Origin: CAMYLR01 sp039590215
Lineage (GTDB): Bacteria > Gemmatimonadota > Gemmatimonadetes > JACCXV01 > JAHWKZ01
Length of the DNA stretch: 22,230 nucleotides
Direction: 5' to 3'
Assembly (NCBI GenBank): GCA_039590215.1
Contig: JBDHFX010000036.1
Span: 1 to 22,230, forward strand
The stretch's first letter is position 1. Each line of letters starts with the position of its first letter. The notes beneath the pieces are model-generated. The model did not search any database. It had not been told where the DNA came from and saw only the letters and a program-made list of their open reading frames with translations. This document shows positions 7,759 through 15,003 of the stretch, in pieces. A program made the translations under genes and the position numbers.

Positions 7759-7965
7759 CTACGACAGTTTGGCGGCGTAACCGGGCTCGAAAGGATAAAC
7801 GAGCTCGTCGGAGGGGAGTTGTCTGACGCTGTCGTTCTCGACGTGCTTGACGGAGGTGTCGTCCACCTTTTCGTACACCTGACTGACGATCGTTCGTTCT
7901 TGAATCTCGCTCGCCAGCAGGAGCGTGTCTCCCGCGTCCATATCGCGCAGTGTTTTCGGTTCCAT
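7759..7965 (-). CDS. small acidic protein of unknown function
   Basis: I do not recognise this 68-residue protein. It begins MEPKTLRDMDAG and ends with EPGYAAKLS. It has many Asp/Glu residues, no cysteine, and no signal peptide or membrane segment. Alternating hydrophobic residues (TLLLASEI, TIVSQVYEKV, SVKHVEN) suggest a small beta-rich fold. Evidence that it is real: codon use resembles the neighbours, an AGGGGG ribosome-binding-like motif lies 11 bases before ATG 7965, and a reasonable promoter lies further upstream at 8019-8047. A longer version from a TTG at 7998 would add eleven residues. It is the only plausible gene between the hydrolase and the tRNA-Sec gene and is transcribed away from the latter. 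No function should be assigned. Confidence 0.6.
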   Translation of the reverse strand: MEPKTLRDMDAGDTLLLASEIQERTIVSQVYEKVDDTSVKHVENDSVRQLPSDELVYPFEPGYAAKLS

Positions 7966-8018
7966 CGTATTCGTATCCCCCTGTTCGATCCTGTTCAATG
8001 GGCTCTCGACGTCGGGCG

Positions 8019-8047
8019 AAACTAGTCCTGTGGTATCAGCCGGACAA
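8019..8047 (-). promoter_or_regulatory. candidate sigma70-type promoter of the small minus-strand gene
   Basis: On the minus strand, TTGTCC (8047-8042) and TAGTTT (8024-8019) are separated by exactly 17 bases, placing a start near 8012, about 47 bases before ATG 7965. The -35 hexamer overlaps the perfect 10-base palindrome CAACCGGTTG (8045-8054), which could serve as an operator. Confidence 0.35.
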
Positions 8048-8122
8048 CCGGTTGCTCATAATTGATCGATTCCTACCTTAGGTATCGAACGCTGCGATGG
8101 GTCGGGCTCGCATCGATTGACG

Positions 8123-8221
8123 GGGAGCGGATGGGGTCTGGTGGCCTCTGCGGTCTTCAAAACCGTCATCGGGCGCGCATGCCGCGTCCGAGGTGGGTTC
8201 GATTCCCACACGTTCCCGCCA
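8123..8221 (+). tRNA. selC: tRNA-Sec, anticodon TCA
   Basis: The sequence folds as a selenocysteine tRNA, which reads UGA at selenoprotein messages once serine on it has been converted to selenocysteine. The anticodon loop CTTCAAA (8155-8161) presents TCA at 8157-8159. The D stem is six pairs, GGGGTC/GGCCTC (8133-8138/8143-8148), with a four-base TGGT loop, a hallmark of tRNA-Sec. The long variable arm has eight pairs (8170-8177/8183-8190). The T stem GTGGG/CCCAC carries loop TTCGATT. The acceptor is eight positions long (8123-8130/8210-8217): seven pair and the eighth is a G-A mismatch. The discriminator is G8218 and CCA is encoded at 8219-8221. Upstream there is no strong promoter; TTGATC (8062) and TATCGA (8083) are a weak possibility. 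The DUF5683 gene follows 81 bases later. Confidence 0.95.
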
Positions 8222-8302
8222 TCGTCCGCGATTCCCGGAACACGCGGTATTGGTTTCGGGTTGTACCGTGCACGGTGTTTCCGATCTTGCAGGCGCCCGA
8301 TC

Positions 8303-9037
8303 ATGACTGCTGAGCGAGGAAGAATGATATCGAGTCCGAGCACTGCGCGATTCCTTTGGTCGATCGCGACAGCTGGTCTCTTGGCCGCGGTGATGGTCGA
8401 ACCAGCAACCGCACAAGAGGTTCGGCCATCGGAACCGGTTCCGATCGACTCGATGGACTTTGTCGCGGCGGTGGCAGATACGATTCCGTTGCTGGCGCCG
8501 CGGTTTAGGGAGGCCGGGGGACCGGAAGAGCTATCCGAGGTCCCGAGCGTTGACGCGCTACCGAAGAATCCCCGCAACGCAGCGATCCGCGCCTTCCTTG
8601 TCCCGGGCTGGGGTCAGGTATACGCTGGACATCCGTGGCGGGCGGCGTTGTTCGCCGGCGCGGAAATAGCGTTCTTCTCTGCCGCCTATCAGAAGCAGCG
8701 CGAAGCGCTCGATCGGAAGTCCGATCTGAGATCCGCCCGCGAAGAGTTCTTTGCCACGCAACCCGATAGTGTGCTCGCCGATTCGTTAGCGGCCGAAGAG
8801 GCCTTTCAGCTAACGCCAGAGGCGGTCGCACTCCGGAGCGACCTCGAGCAAGTCGAGGAGCGGCGCGAGGATTTCTACGCGTACTTCGCGGCGAGCATCA
8901 TTTTCGCCGCTGTTGATGCGTATGTCTCCGCACAGCTCGACCCGGTGACGCTCGACCTCGATCCGGCAACCGGACGGATTCGCGCCGGCGTCGAGTTTCC
9001 GATCGGTCGCCGACCCAGTACAGGTGAGAAGCGGTGA
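8303..9037 (+). CDS. DUF5683 domain protein, exported or membrane-associated
   Basis: A 244-residue protein with an N-terminal hydrophobic signal (WSIATAGLLAAVMVEPATA) and a plausible signal-peptidase site after ATA or ATAQ. Residues 89 onward (NPRNAAIRAFLVPGWGQVYAGH, broken here only for reference as NPRNAAIRAF then PGWGQVYAGH) match the start of DUF5683, a domain of unknown function common in diderm bacteria, in which the Pro-Gly-Trp-Gly-Gln motif precedes a membrane helix. A second hydrophobic segment occurs near FYAYFAASIIFAAVDAYVSA, and the middle is a charged helical region. Two ATG codons compete: 8303 and 8324. The second has a GAGGA only three bases away, so I keep 8303 with doubt; both give a signal peptide. 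The frame is open upstream through the tRNA gene, but that part is not coding. The stop overlaps murI. Confidence 0.8.
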   Translation: MTAERGRMISSPSTARFLWSIATAGLLAAVMVEPATAQEVRPSEPVPIDSMDFVAAVADTIPLLAPRFREAGGPEELSEVPSVDALPKNPRNAAIRAFLVPGWGQVYAGHPWRAALFAGAEIAFFSAAYQKQREALDRKSDLRSAREEFFATQPDSVLADSLAAEEAFQLTPEAVALRSDLEQVEERREDFYAYFAASIIFAAVDAYVSAQLDPVTLDLDPATGRIRAGVEFPIGRRPSTGEKR

Positions 9038-9843
9038 GCGGTAACGATCGCCCGATCGGGGTGTTCGACTCGGGTATCGGTGGTCTCACGGTGATGCACG
9101 CCTTGATGACGCGTTTGCCACACGAGTCGCTGGTGTACTTCGGTGATACCGCGCGGGTGCCCTATGGCCCCAAGTCTCCGGCCACCGTCAGCCGCTTCGC
9201 GTTCGAGAACGTTGATCTGCTGGCGGCATGCGACGTCAAAGCCGTGGTCGTCGCGTGCAACACGGCCACGGCGCACGCCCTGGGACCGCTTCGTGAGCGG
9301 TTTGACTTGCCCATTGTGGGCGTAATCGGACCCGGCGCACGGGCCGCGGAGAGGGAGACCGCGAGTCGACGTGTGGGCGTCATCGGCACCCATGGGACGG
9401 TTGGCAGCGGAGCCTATCAGAAGGCACTCCGGCGTATCGACGCCGATCTCGTCGTCGTGGCGCGGGCGTGCCCACTGTTTGTGCCGTTGGCGGAGGAGGG
9501 AATGACCGATCATCCGGCGGCGCGACTGATCGCGACCGACTATCTGGCCCCGTTCAGGGATGATGGGATCGACACGCTGATCCTCGGTTGCACGCATTAC
9601 CCGCTGCTCAAGGCGGTGATCGCCGCGACCGTTGGCGAGGGGGTGACGCTGATCGATTCGGCCGATGAGACCGCCAACGAGGCGGCCGCCCTGCTCGCCG
9701 AGCGTCGCCTCGCTCACACCGGGGGAGAGCCCGAGCACCGTTTCCTGGTGAGCGATCTACCGGATCAGTTCCTCAAGGTCGGCCAGCGTTTTTTGGGTCG
9801 CGAGATCGGAGCGGTTGAAGTCGTTTCTGCCGGCGCCGTTTAA
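9034..9843 (+). CDS. murI: glutamate racemase
   Basis: MurI interconverts L- and D-glutamate in the cytoplasm, supplying D-Glu for peptidoglycan. This 269-residue protein has the usual length and all key motifs: IGVFDSGIGGLTV at the N-terminus with Asp12 and Ser13, YFGDTARVPYG, the first catalytic cysteine Cys75 in VVACNTATA, and the second, Cys186, in LGCTHYPLL. GTG 9034 overlaps the stop of the DUF5683 gene (GTGA), so translation is probably coupled. The gene ends in TAA at 9841-9843, sharing TTAA with the stop of the convergent transporter gene, leaving no room for a separate terminator. It is the first of several envelope-building genes in the window. Confidence 0.97.
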   Translation: MSGNDRPIGVFDSGIGGLTVMHALMTRLPHESLVYFGDTARVPYGPKSPATVSRFAFENVDLLAACDVKAVVVACNTATAHALGPLRERFDLPIVGVIGPGARAAERETASRRVGVIGTHGTVGSGAYQKALRRIDADLVVVARACPLFVPLAEEGMTDHPAARLIATDYLAPFRDDGIDTLILGCTHYPLLKAVIAATVGEGVTLIDSADETANEAAALLAERRLAHTGGEPEHRFLVSDLPDQFLKVGQRFLGREIGAVEVVSAGAV

Positions 9844-11153
9844 GCTGAGCTACGCCGCGATTCGATCATCGCCAACTCGGGTATCCCTTGCGCCGCGCAC
9901 GGTCCCTGGATTCCGGCCCGCGCCCCAGCGTACCGATCGGCACGTTCCTGCCGCGCCCGTAGCCGAAGCAGAACGGGAAGGGCGATGAGCGTGAACCCTC
10001 CACCCAAGATGTAACCCTCACCAATGGAGCGGACGCGGGAGATGTACCCCAGCCCGCCCTGCAGCCCGATACCTCCGGCCGAGCCGGCCATCGATTCGAA
10101 CGACGTCACTGAAGCTCGGTGTTTGGAGGGAATACTCTGGTGGAGGTACGCCTGCTTTACCGGCCCCGACACGCCCATGGCGCCGGCGACCACCATGAAG
10201 AACGCGACCGCCACCCAAAACGAGCCGGCCAGACCGACTCCCACCGCGGCAGCGGCCTGGACTCCGACGGCCCACAACATCAAGGTCGTGCGTCGCCCGC
10301 AAAACCGGGTTAGCCACTCCACAAGCGCGTTGCCGACGATGGCCGACATCGCCAAACCTGCCGCCACCGAGCCCGCGACCCAGACGGCGTCGCGTCCGAG
10401 CAACTCGAGGAAGTACGGCTGCCACGCGTAATAGCCCCAGCTCATGAACCCGAACTGAATGAACCCAAAGAACATCAGCAACCGAACTCCGCCGGTGTTC
10501 CAACCGTAGCGGATCGACGCATCGGCGACGGATCGCATCTCCGATGGCAGCTCGCGCCAGTCAACGCAGCGGGGCACGAACCCGATGTCGTGCATCCGAA
10601 ACCAGGCCACCCAGAACACTCCAAATAGCATCACCGCTCGGGCCCAATACGGAAAGTCGATGCGAAGGGTACCCAACGCGCCGCCACCCAGCGTACCGAG
10701 CAGCATCGCTGCGCCGCTGACCATTGATCCGCGGGCGAAAACGGAGTCCAGGTCGCCTTCGAACTTCGATGCCCGCAGGGCGTCGACGAGCCACGCCTCG
10801 ACCGCGCCAGAGTAGAACGTAAAGCCGAGTCCCATGAGCACCGAGACGACGACAAAGGCGGTCAGGCCTCCTCCGACGCGTGCGATCGCCAGATAGCCGA
10901 GGGTCGTTGCCGTCAGAACGGCGACGCTGAGCAAGAACGACGCGCGCCGACCGGCAGTGTCGGCCAGCACACCTGTCGGGATCTCAAACACGAACATGCC
11001 CGCTGTGAACGCCGCATTGGCGAGAAAGACTTCAAAGATGTCGAGGCCGGCATCGAGTAGGAACAGGGTGTTGACGCCCCAAATCAGTGCTGCCGAGAGC
11101 GTGTACATGCCGGCGATCATGTAGTAGCTGCGAAGTGTCTGTTGGGTCGTCAA
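9840..11153 (-). CDS. MFS transporter
   Basis: A 437-residue inner-membrane protein with about twelve hydrophobic segments in two halves, typical of the major facilitator superfamily. The loop after segment 2 has GVLADTAGRR, the MFS motif A, and the central loop between segments 6 and 7 is the long hydrophilic one (about VPRCVDWRELPSEM). The N-terminal half (ANAAFTAGMFVFEIPTGVLAD) resembles drug/multidrug-type transporters, but the substrate cannot be told. The start is TTG 11153, overlapping the lpxH stop as TTGA on the minus strand, so it is translated after lpxH in a two-gene unit. The C-terminal ~45 residues are a hydrophilic tail. Its TAA stop overlaps the murI stop on the other strand. 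Confidence 0.85.
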   Translation of the reverse strand: MTTQQTLRSYYMIAGMYTLSAALIWGVNTLFLLDAGLDIFEVFLANAAFTAGMFVFEIPTGVLADTAGRRASFLLSVAVLTATTLGYLAIARVGGGLTAFVVVSVLMGLGFTFYSGAVEAWLVDALRASKFEGDLDSVFARGSMVSGAAMLLGTLGGGALGTLRIDFPYWARAVMLFGVFWVAWFRMHDIGFVPRCVDWRELPSEMRSVADASIRYGWNTGGVRLLMFFGFIQFGFMSWGYYAWQPYFLELLGRDAVWVAGSVAAGLAMSAIVGNALVEWLTRFCGRRTTLMLWAVGVQAAAAVGVGLAGSFWVAVAFFMVVAGAMGVSGPVKQAYLHQSIPSKHRASVTSFESMAGSAGGIGLQGGLGYISRVRSIGEGYILGGGFTLIALPVLLRLRARQERADRYAGARAGIQGPCAAQGIPELAMIESRRSSA

Positions 11154-11914
11154 GAGTCATCTTCGTGACCTGATCGGTCAAAGTCTTCGAGTGTCAGTGT
11201 ACCGTTCTCCAGCCGACCGTACGTGCGGTGCTCGATCCAATCACCGAGATTGAGATAGACCCCGTTGTCGGTGGTCAGAAGCTCCGCACGGTGGATATGG
11301 CCCGCGACGACGGCTTCATACTGGCCGCTGGACAACACTTCGCGCGCGGCGGAGCGAAGGCGGTCTTCGTAGATGACTTGTGCTTCAGGTTGGTGTGAGC
11401 GACGGCTGAGCGCGCTCGTGCGCGCCGCCAGCCAGCGACCGATCCGGGGTCCCAGGAGTCGAAAACCAAAGATCGCGGCCGGATGGTGTAGCACCGCGCG
11501 TATGACGCGGTATGTTCCGCGAGCGCCGCCGAGCGCGTCGCCGTGGCACAGCAGGAGTCGCATCCCGTCGACGACGAGCGTGTGTGGGTCGTCGATCAGC
11601 TCGAGGCCAACGATCGTCTCGAGGTATCCTGGGTGGCGAGTGGTGCGGGCCCAATGGTCGTGGTTTCCGCCCATGAAGGCGATGCCCACGCCCCGGCGAG
11701 TAGCCTCCTCGAGCGCCGCCAGCACAGCTGCATGATGGACCGGCGGCGGGGTGCCGAAGTCGAACCAGAAATCGAAGACATCGCCGAGCAGGTACAATCG
11801 GTCACCGTGGCGAAGGCGATCGAGAAACGCGACCAGATCCCGTCTCTTGCGCGACTCGATCGACTCCTCGTCGCCACCGAGGTGAGCATCGGAGAGGAAG
11901 TAGATGGCCGACAT
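11150..11914 (-). CDS. lpxH: UDP-2,3-diacylglucosamine diphosphatase-like metallophosphoesterase
   Basis: A 254-residue calcineurin-fold phosphoesterase of the LpxH type, which cleaves UDP-2,3-diacylglucosamine to lipid X and UMP on the inner face of the cytoplasmic membrane during lipid A synthesis. Metal-binding motifs in order: SDAHLGG (Asp9, His11), GDVFDFWF (Asp45), GGNHDHW (Asn84, His85), LLCHGDAL (His124) and AGHIHRAE (His206, His208). GDVFDFWF is characteristic of this group. ATG 11914 is chosen over an upstream in-frame TTG (11932) because homology begins there. The start faces ftsY across only 33 bases. A -10-like TATGTT lies eight bases before the ATG, so the message may have almost no leader. 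Related metallophosphatases acting on other substrates cannot be excluded. Confidence 0.8.
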   Translation of the reverse strand: MSAIYFLSDAHLGGDEESIESRKRRDLVAFLDRLRHGDRLYLLGDVFDFWFDFGTPPPVHHAAVLAALEEATRRGVGIAFMGGNHDHWARTTRHPGYLETIVGLELIDDPHTLVVDGMRLLLCHGDALGGARGTYRVIRAVLHHPAAIFGFRLLGPRIGRWLAARTSALSRRSHQPEAQVIYEDRLRSAAREVLSSGQYEAVVAGHIHRAELLTTDNGVYLNLGDWIEHRTYGRLENGTLTLEDFDRSGHEDDS

Positions 11915-11947
11915 CGGACCGCAACATAGCAATTGGGTGGACGCGTC

Positions 11948-12883
11948 GTGAACCAGCGGCTAGAGCGGATCGACAGCGATCGCGAGTTTGGGCCGCGGCG
12001 CGGCCTGTGGCAGCGGGTCAAGGACATTGCGCTTATGGACGTGGCGGTGCTCGTCAGGGGCGTCGACGACGCAGCGCTCGAGCAGCTCGAGGAACGGCTG
12101 CTGGGCGCCGACTTTGGGGTTTCGGCGACGCTCTATCTGGTGGACGAACTCAACGCCGAGTCAAAAAAGGGAAAGCTGAGCAGCGCGGAAGATCTTCAAG
12201 CGTTCCTGGCGGCTCGCGTTGAACAACTGTTGGCCACCGAACGCGCCCGCGACCTTGCGGTCGCCGAGCGCCCGCCGACGGTCGTGCTGCTGGTAGGCGT
12301 GAACGGGGTCGGCAAGACAACGACCGCAGCCCGCCTCGCGCGAATGCTCCAGGCGGACGGACACGCGGTGTTGTTGGCCGCTGCTGACACGTTCCGCGCT
12401 GGCGCTATCGAGCAGGTCGAAGCGTGGGGTGAGAAGCTCGGTGTACCGGTTGTTTCGGGTGCAGCCGGTGGTGACCCGGCGGCGGTGGTGTTCGACGCGA
12501 TCGAAGCGGCATCGAGTCGCAAGCTGTCGCACGTTATCGCGGATACTGCTGGCCGGCTCCACACCCAGCGAGACTTGATGGCCGAACTCGAGAAGGTCGC
12601 CCGGGTGGCGGCGTCGCGGATCGACGACGCGCCTCACGAGATCCTGTTGTGCCTCGACGCTACGACCGGTCAGAACGCGGTCGCTCAGGCCAAGGTGTTC
12701 GGGAGCAAACTGCCGCTAACCGGGTTGGTGGTGTGCAAGCTGGACGGCACCGCGCGGGGTGGCGTGGTGGTGGCCGTCCAACGCGATCTGGGGGTGCCGA
12801 TCAAGTTCGTGGGTCTCGGAGAAGGGCCCGACGATCTCATCCCGTTCGACCCGCATCGCTTCGCCGAAGGGTTGGTCCGCTGA
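11948..12883 (+). CDS. ftsY: signal recognition particle receptor FtsY
   Basis: FtsY is the SRP GTPase receptor that brings ribosomes making membrane proteins to the Sec translocon. This 311-residue version consists essentially of the N and G domains without a long acidic A domain. Motifs: the G1 P-loop GVNGVGKT (117-124), DTFRAGAIEQ, the G3 motif DTAGR (199-203), the G4 motif CKLD (263-266, usually TKLD) followed by GTARGG, and the closing GLGEGPDDLIPFD. The helical N domain spans about residues 15-100. I chose GTG 11948, preceded at six bases by GGTGGA; TTG 11933 would add five residues. The start is divergent from lpxH. The end overlaps the recG start in CTGA (12880-12883). Confidence 0.95.
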   Translation: MNQRLERIDSDREFGPRRGLWQRVKDIALMDVAVLVRGVDDAALEQLEERLLGADFGVSATLYLVDELNAESKKGKLSSAEDLQAFLAARVEQLLATERARDLAVAERPPTVVLLVGVNGVGKTTTAARLARMLQADGHAVLLAAADTFRAGAIEQVEAWGEKLGVPVVSGAAGGDPAAVVFDAIEAASSRKLSHVIADTAGRLHTQRDLMAELEKVARVAASRIDDAPHEILLCLDATTGQNAVAQAKVFGSKLPLTGLVVCKLDGTARGGVVVAVQRDLGVPIKFVGLGEGPDDLIPFDPHRFAEGLVR

Positions 12884-14949
12884 CCGACGGGCTGAGCCTC
12901 GAGACACCGGTTCGGTTTCTCCCCGGAGTTGGGCCGCGGCGGGCGGAGGACCTGGCACGTCTCGAAATCGCCCACGTCGGCGAGCTCCTGCGCCATTACC
13001 CGCGTGACTACTTCGACGCCCGAGAAGTGGTCCCGTTGTCACGGCTCGCGGTGGGCGAAACGGTCAGCGTCGAGGGGCGGGTGCAAGCGATCGGCAAGCG
13101 GCGCCTCAAGGGCCGCCGGGCACTCGTCACCGCGTTGCTTGATGATGGCACGGCCGCAGTCGAGGTCGTGTGGTTCAACCAGCCGTGGGTCGCCGACCGG
13201 ATCCAGCGCGGCGATGAACTTCGGATCATCGGTTCGGTAAGTCAGTTTGGCAAGCGGATCAACATCACTCCAAACGAGTTCGAGCGGCTGGACGCCGGTG
13301 AGGGGCCGAGCGCTCCCATTCTGCCGATCTATCCGCTGACCCAAGGCATATCCCAACGCATGTTGCGGCGTTGGACCAGGACTGCGCTCGATCGCTTGGA
13401 CGAGGCCGAGGACCCGTTGCCCAATGGGCTGCTCGAGCAGTACGACCTGCCGCCGCTCGGCCAGGCGTTGGTCGACCTTCATTACCCCGGAACACCCGCC
13501 GACCGAGATCGAGCCCGGCGCCGTTTTATCTGGGAGGAGTTCTTCTGGTGGGAACTCAGGCTCGCGCTAAAGGCGGTGTCGCGGCGCCGACCGGACACCG
13601 GCATCGTGATGGAGGTCGAAGGCGAGCTCGTCCCACGGCTCGGCAAGAGCCTGCCATTCGAGCTCACCCGCGCTCAGCGCCGAGTGTTGTCGGACATCTT
13701 CCGCGACATGCGCTCGGCGCGACCGATGAACCGATTGCTGCAGGGTGACGTTGGATCGGGTAAGACGATCGTGGCGCTGTTGGCGCTGCTGAGGGCGGTC
13801 GAGAACGGGTACCAGGGAGCCCTCATGGCGCCGACCGAGATCCTGGCCGAGCAACACGCCAGAAAGTTGGCCGCCTTTCTTGAACCGTTGCCGGTGCTAA
13901 CGGCGCTGCTGACCGGCGCGGTGACCGGACGTGAGCGGGAGACCGTTCTGGCCGGGTTGGCGACGGGTAAGCTGGATATCGCGATCGGGACCCATGCGCT
14001 GATCCAAGAGGGTGTCGAGTTCGAACGGCTCGGCTTGGTGATCGTCGACGAGCAACACCGGTTTGGTGTCGCGCAGCGTCTTGCGTTGACACGCAAGGGT
14101 GGCCACCCTGACGTGTTGGTCATGACCGCCACGCCGATCCCTCGGTCGTTGGCGCTCACCTTCTACGGCGATCTGGACGTCTCGCGACTGGACGAGATGC
14201 CCCCCGGCCGGCAGCCGGTGACGACGCGGTTGGTACCGGAAAGTCGTCGCGGTGAGATGTACCAGTTCATCGGTCGGTGTCTCGAGGCCGGCCAGCAGGG
14301 GTACGTCGTCTACCCGCTAGTCGAAGAGTCGGAGGCGATCGACCTGAAGGACGCCACCAGCGGCTACGAAGACCTGGCCCGGCGATTTGTAGACAGCAAC
14401 GTGGCACTCATTCACGGTCGGCTGAGCGGTGAAGACAAGGAGCGCGTGATGCGGGGGTTCGGCGACGGCCATATTGATCTCCTGGTCGCGACAACCGTTA
14501 TCGAGGTTGGGGTCGACGTCGCCAACGCGACGTTCCTGGTCGTCGAACACGCCGAACGGTTCGGTCTCTCCCAGCTCCACCAACTCCGCGGTCGCGTCGG
14601 GCGCGGCAGTAAGCCGTCGCGCTGCTTCCTGCTGCTCTCTCCTGGCGCTGGTCAAACGGCTCTCGAGCGGGTTCGGGTATTGACGAGCCAGAACGACGGG
14701 TTCGTGATCGCCGAGGAGGACTTACGGCTACGTGGCCAAGGCGACGTGTTCGGGACTCGACAACACGGCGTGCCGGAGTTCGCCATCGCCGATATTGATC
14801 GCGACGTCGAACTCTTGGCCGTCGCCCGCGATGCCGCATTCGATGTGGTCGACTCCGACCCCGAACTCGCGCGCGGCGAGCACTGTCGCTTGCGAGCCCG
14901 GTTGGACGAGCTCGAAACCCGCGACCGTGAGCTCGCACGTCAAGGCTGA
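12880..14949 (+). CDS. recG: ATP-dependent DNA helicase RecG
   Basis: RecG remodels stalled replication forks and Holliday junctions. The 689-residue product has the family order: N-terminal wedge region with FLPGVGPRRAEDL and an OB-fold (about 60-150), then the helicase core with Walker A GDVGSGKT (289-296), APTEILAEQ, DEQH box (390-393) followed by RFGVAQR, TATPIPRSL, and motif VI QLRGRVGRG (from 568). The C-terminal ARDAAFDVVDSDP resembles the usual end. No ATG, GTG or TTG lies between the ftsY stop and the first conserved residues; the nearest upstream in-frame GTG (12733) would add 49 Arg/Gly-rich residues unlike RecG. The best start is CTG 12880, overlapping the ftsY stop as CTGA and preceded by AAGGG at a good distance. 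CTG 12892 is an alternative. About 54 bases separate it from the next gene. Confidence 0.95.
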   Translation: MTDGLSLETPVRFLPGVGPRRAEDLARLEIAHVGELLRHYPRDYFDAREVVPLSRLAVGETVSVEGRVQAIGKRRLKGRRALVTALLDDGTAAVEVVWFNQPWVADRIQRGDELRIIGSVSQFGKRINITPNEFERLDAGEGPSAPILPIYPLTQGISQRMLRRWTRTALDRLDEAEDPLPNGLLEQYDLPPLGQALVDLHYPGTPADRDRARRRFIWEEFFWWELRLALKAVSRRRPDTGIVMEVEGELVPRLGKSLPFELTRAQRRVLSDIFRDMRSARPMNRLLQGDVGSGKTIVALLALLRAVENGYQGALMAPTEILAEQHARKLAAFLEPLPVLTALLTGAVTGRERETVLAGLATGKLDIAIGTHALIQEGVEFERLGLVIVDEQHRFGVAQRLALTRKGGHPDVLVMTATPIPRSLALTFYGDLDVSRLDEMPPGRQPVTTRLVPESRRGEMYQFIGRCLEAGQQGYVVYPLVEESEAIDLKDATSGYEDLARRFVDSNVALIHGRLSGEDKERVMRGFGDGHIDLLVATTVIEVGVDVANATFLVVEHAERFGLSQLHQLRGRVGRGSKPSRCFLLLSPGAGQTALERVRVLTSQNDGFVIAEEDLRLRGQGDVFGTRQHGVPEFAIADIDRDVELLAVARDAAFDVVDSDPELARGEHCRLRARLDELETRDRELARQG

Positions 14950-14966
14950 AACTGACCCAACTGCGC

Positions 14967-14996
14967 TTGACCGGTTTGCAATTTGGCGGCTAGGTT
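14967..14996 (+). promoter_or_regulatory. candidate promoter for a leaderless manC message
   Basis: TTGACC (14967-14972) and TAGGTT (14991-14996) are 18 bases apart in the 54-base gap after recG. The -10-like hexamer ends seven bases before GTG 15004, so transcription would start at about the start codon. No Shine-Dalgarno motif precedes that GTG, which agrees with leaderless initiation. Confidence 0.35.
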
Positions 14997-15003
14997 TGCT
15001 CAT

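Noticed and set aside
8117..8302. Upstream extension of the DUF5683 frame
   Set aside because: It would translate the tRNA-Sec gene; the signal peptide begins only after 8303.
8875..9738. Minus-strand open frame of about 287 codons opposite murI
   Set aside because: It is the mirror of a fully convincing glutamate racemase gene and its translation shows no family features.
12649..12879. Upstream extension of the recG frame to a TTG inside ftsY
   Set aside because: The extra residues are Arg/Gly-rich, unlike RecG, and are the shadow of the ftsY reading frame.
14950..15003. Terminator between recG and manC
   Set aside because: No stable hairpin followed by T residues was found; the gap reads better as a promoter.
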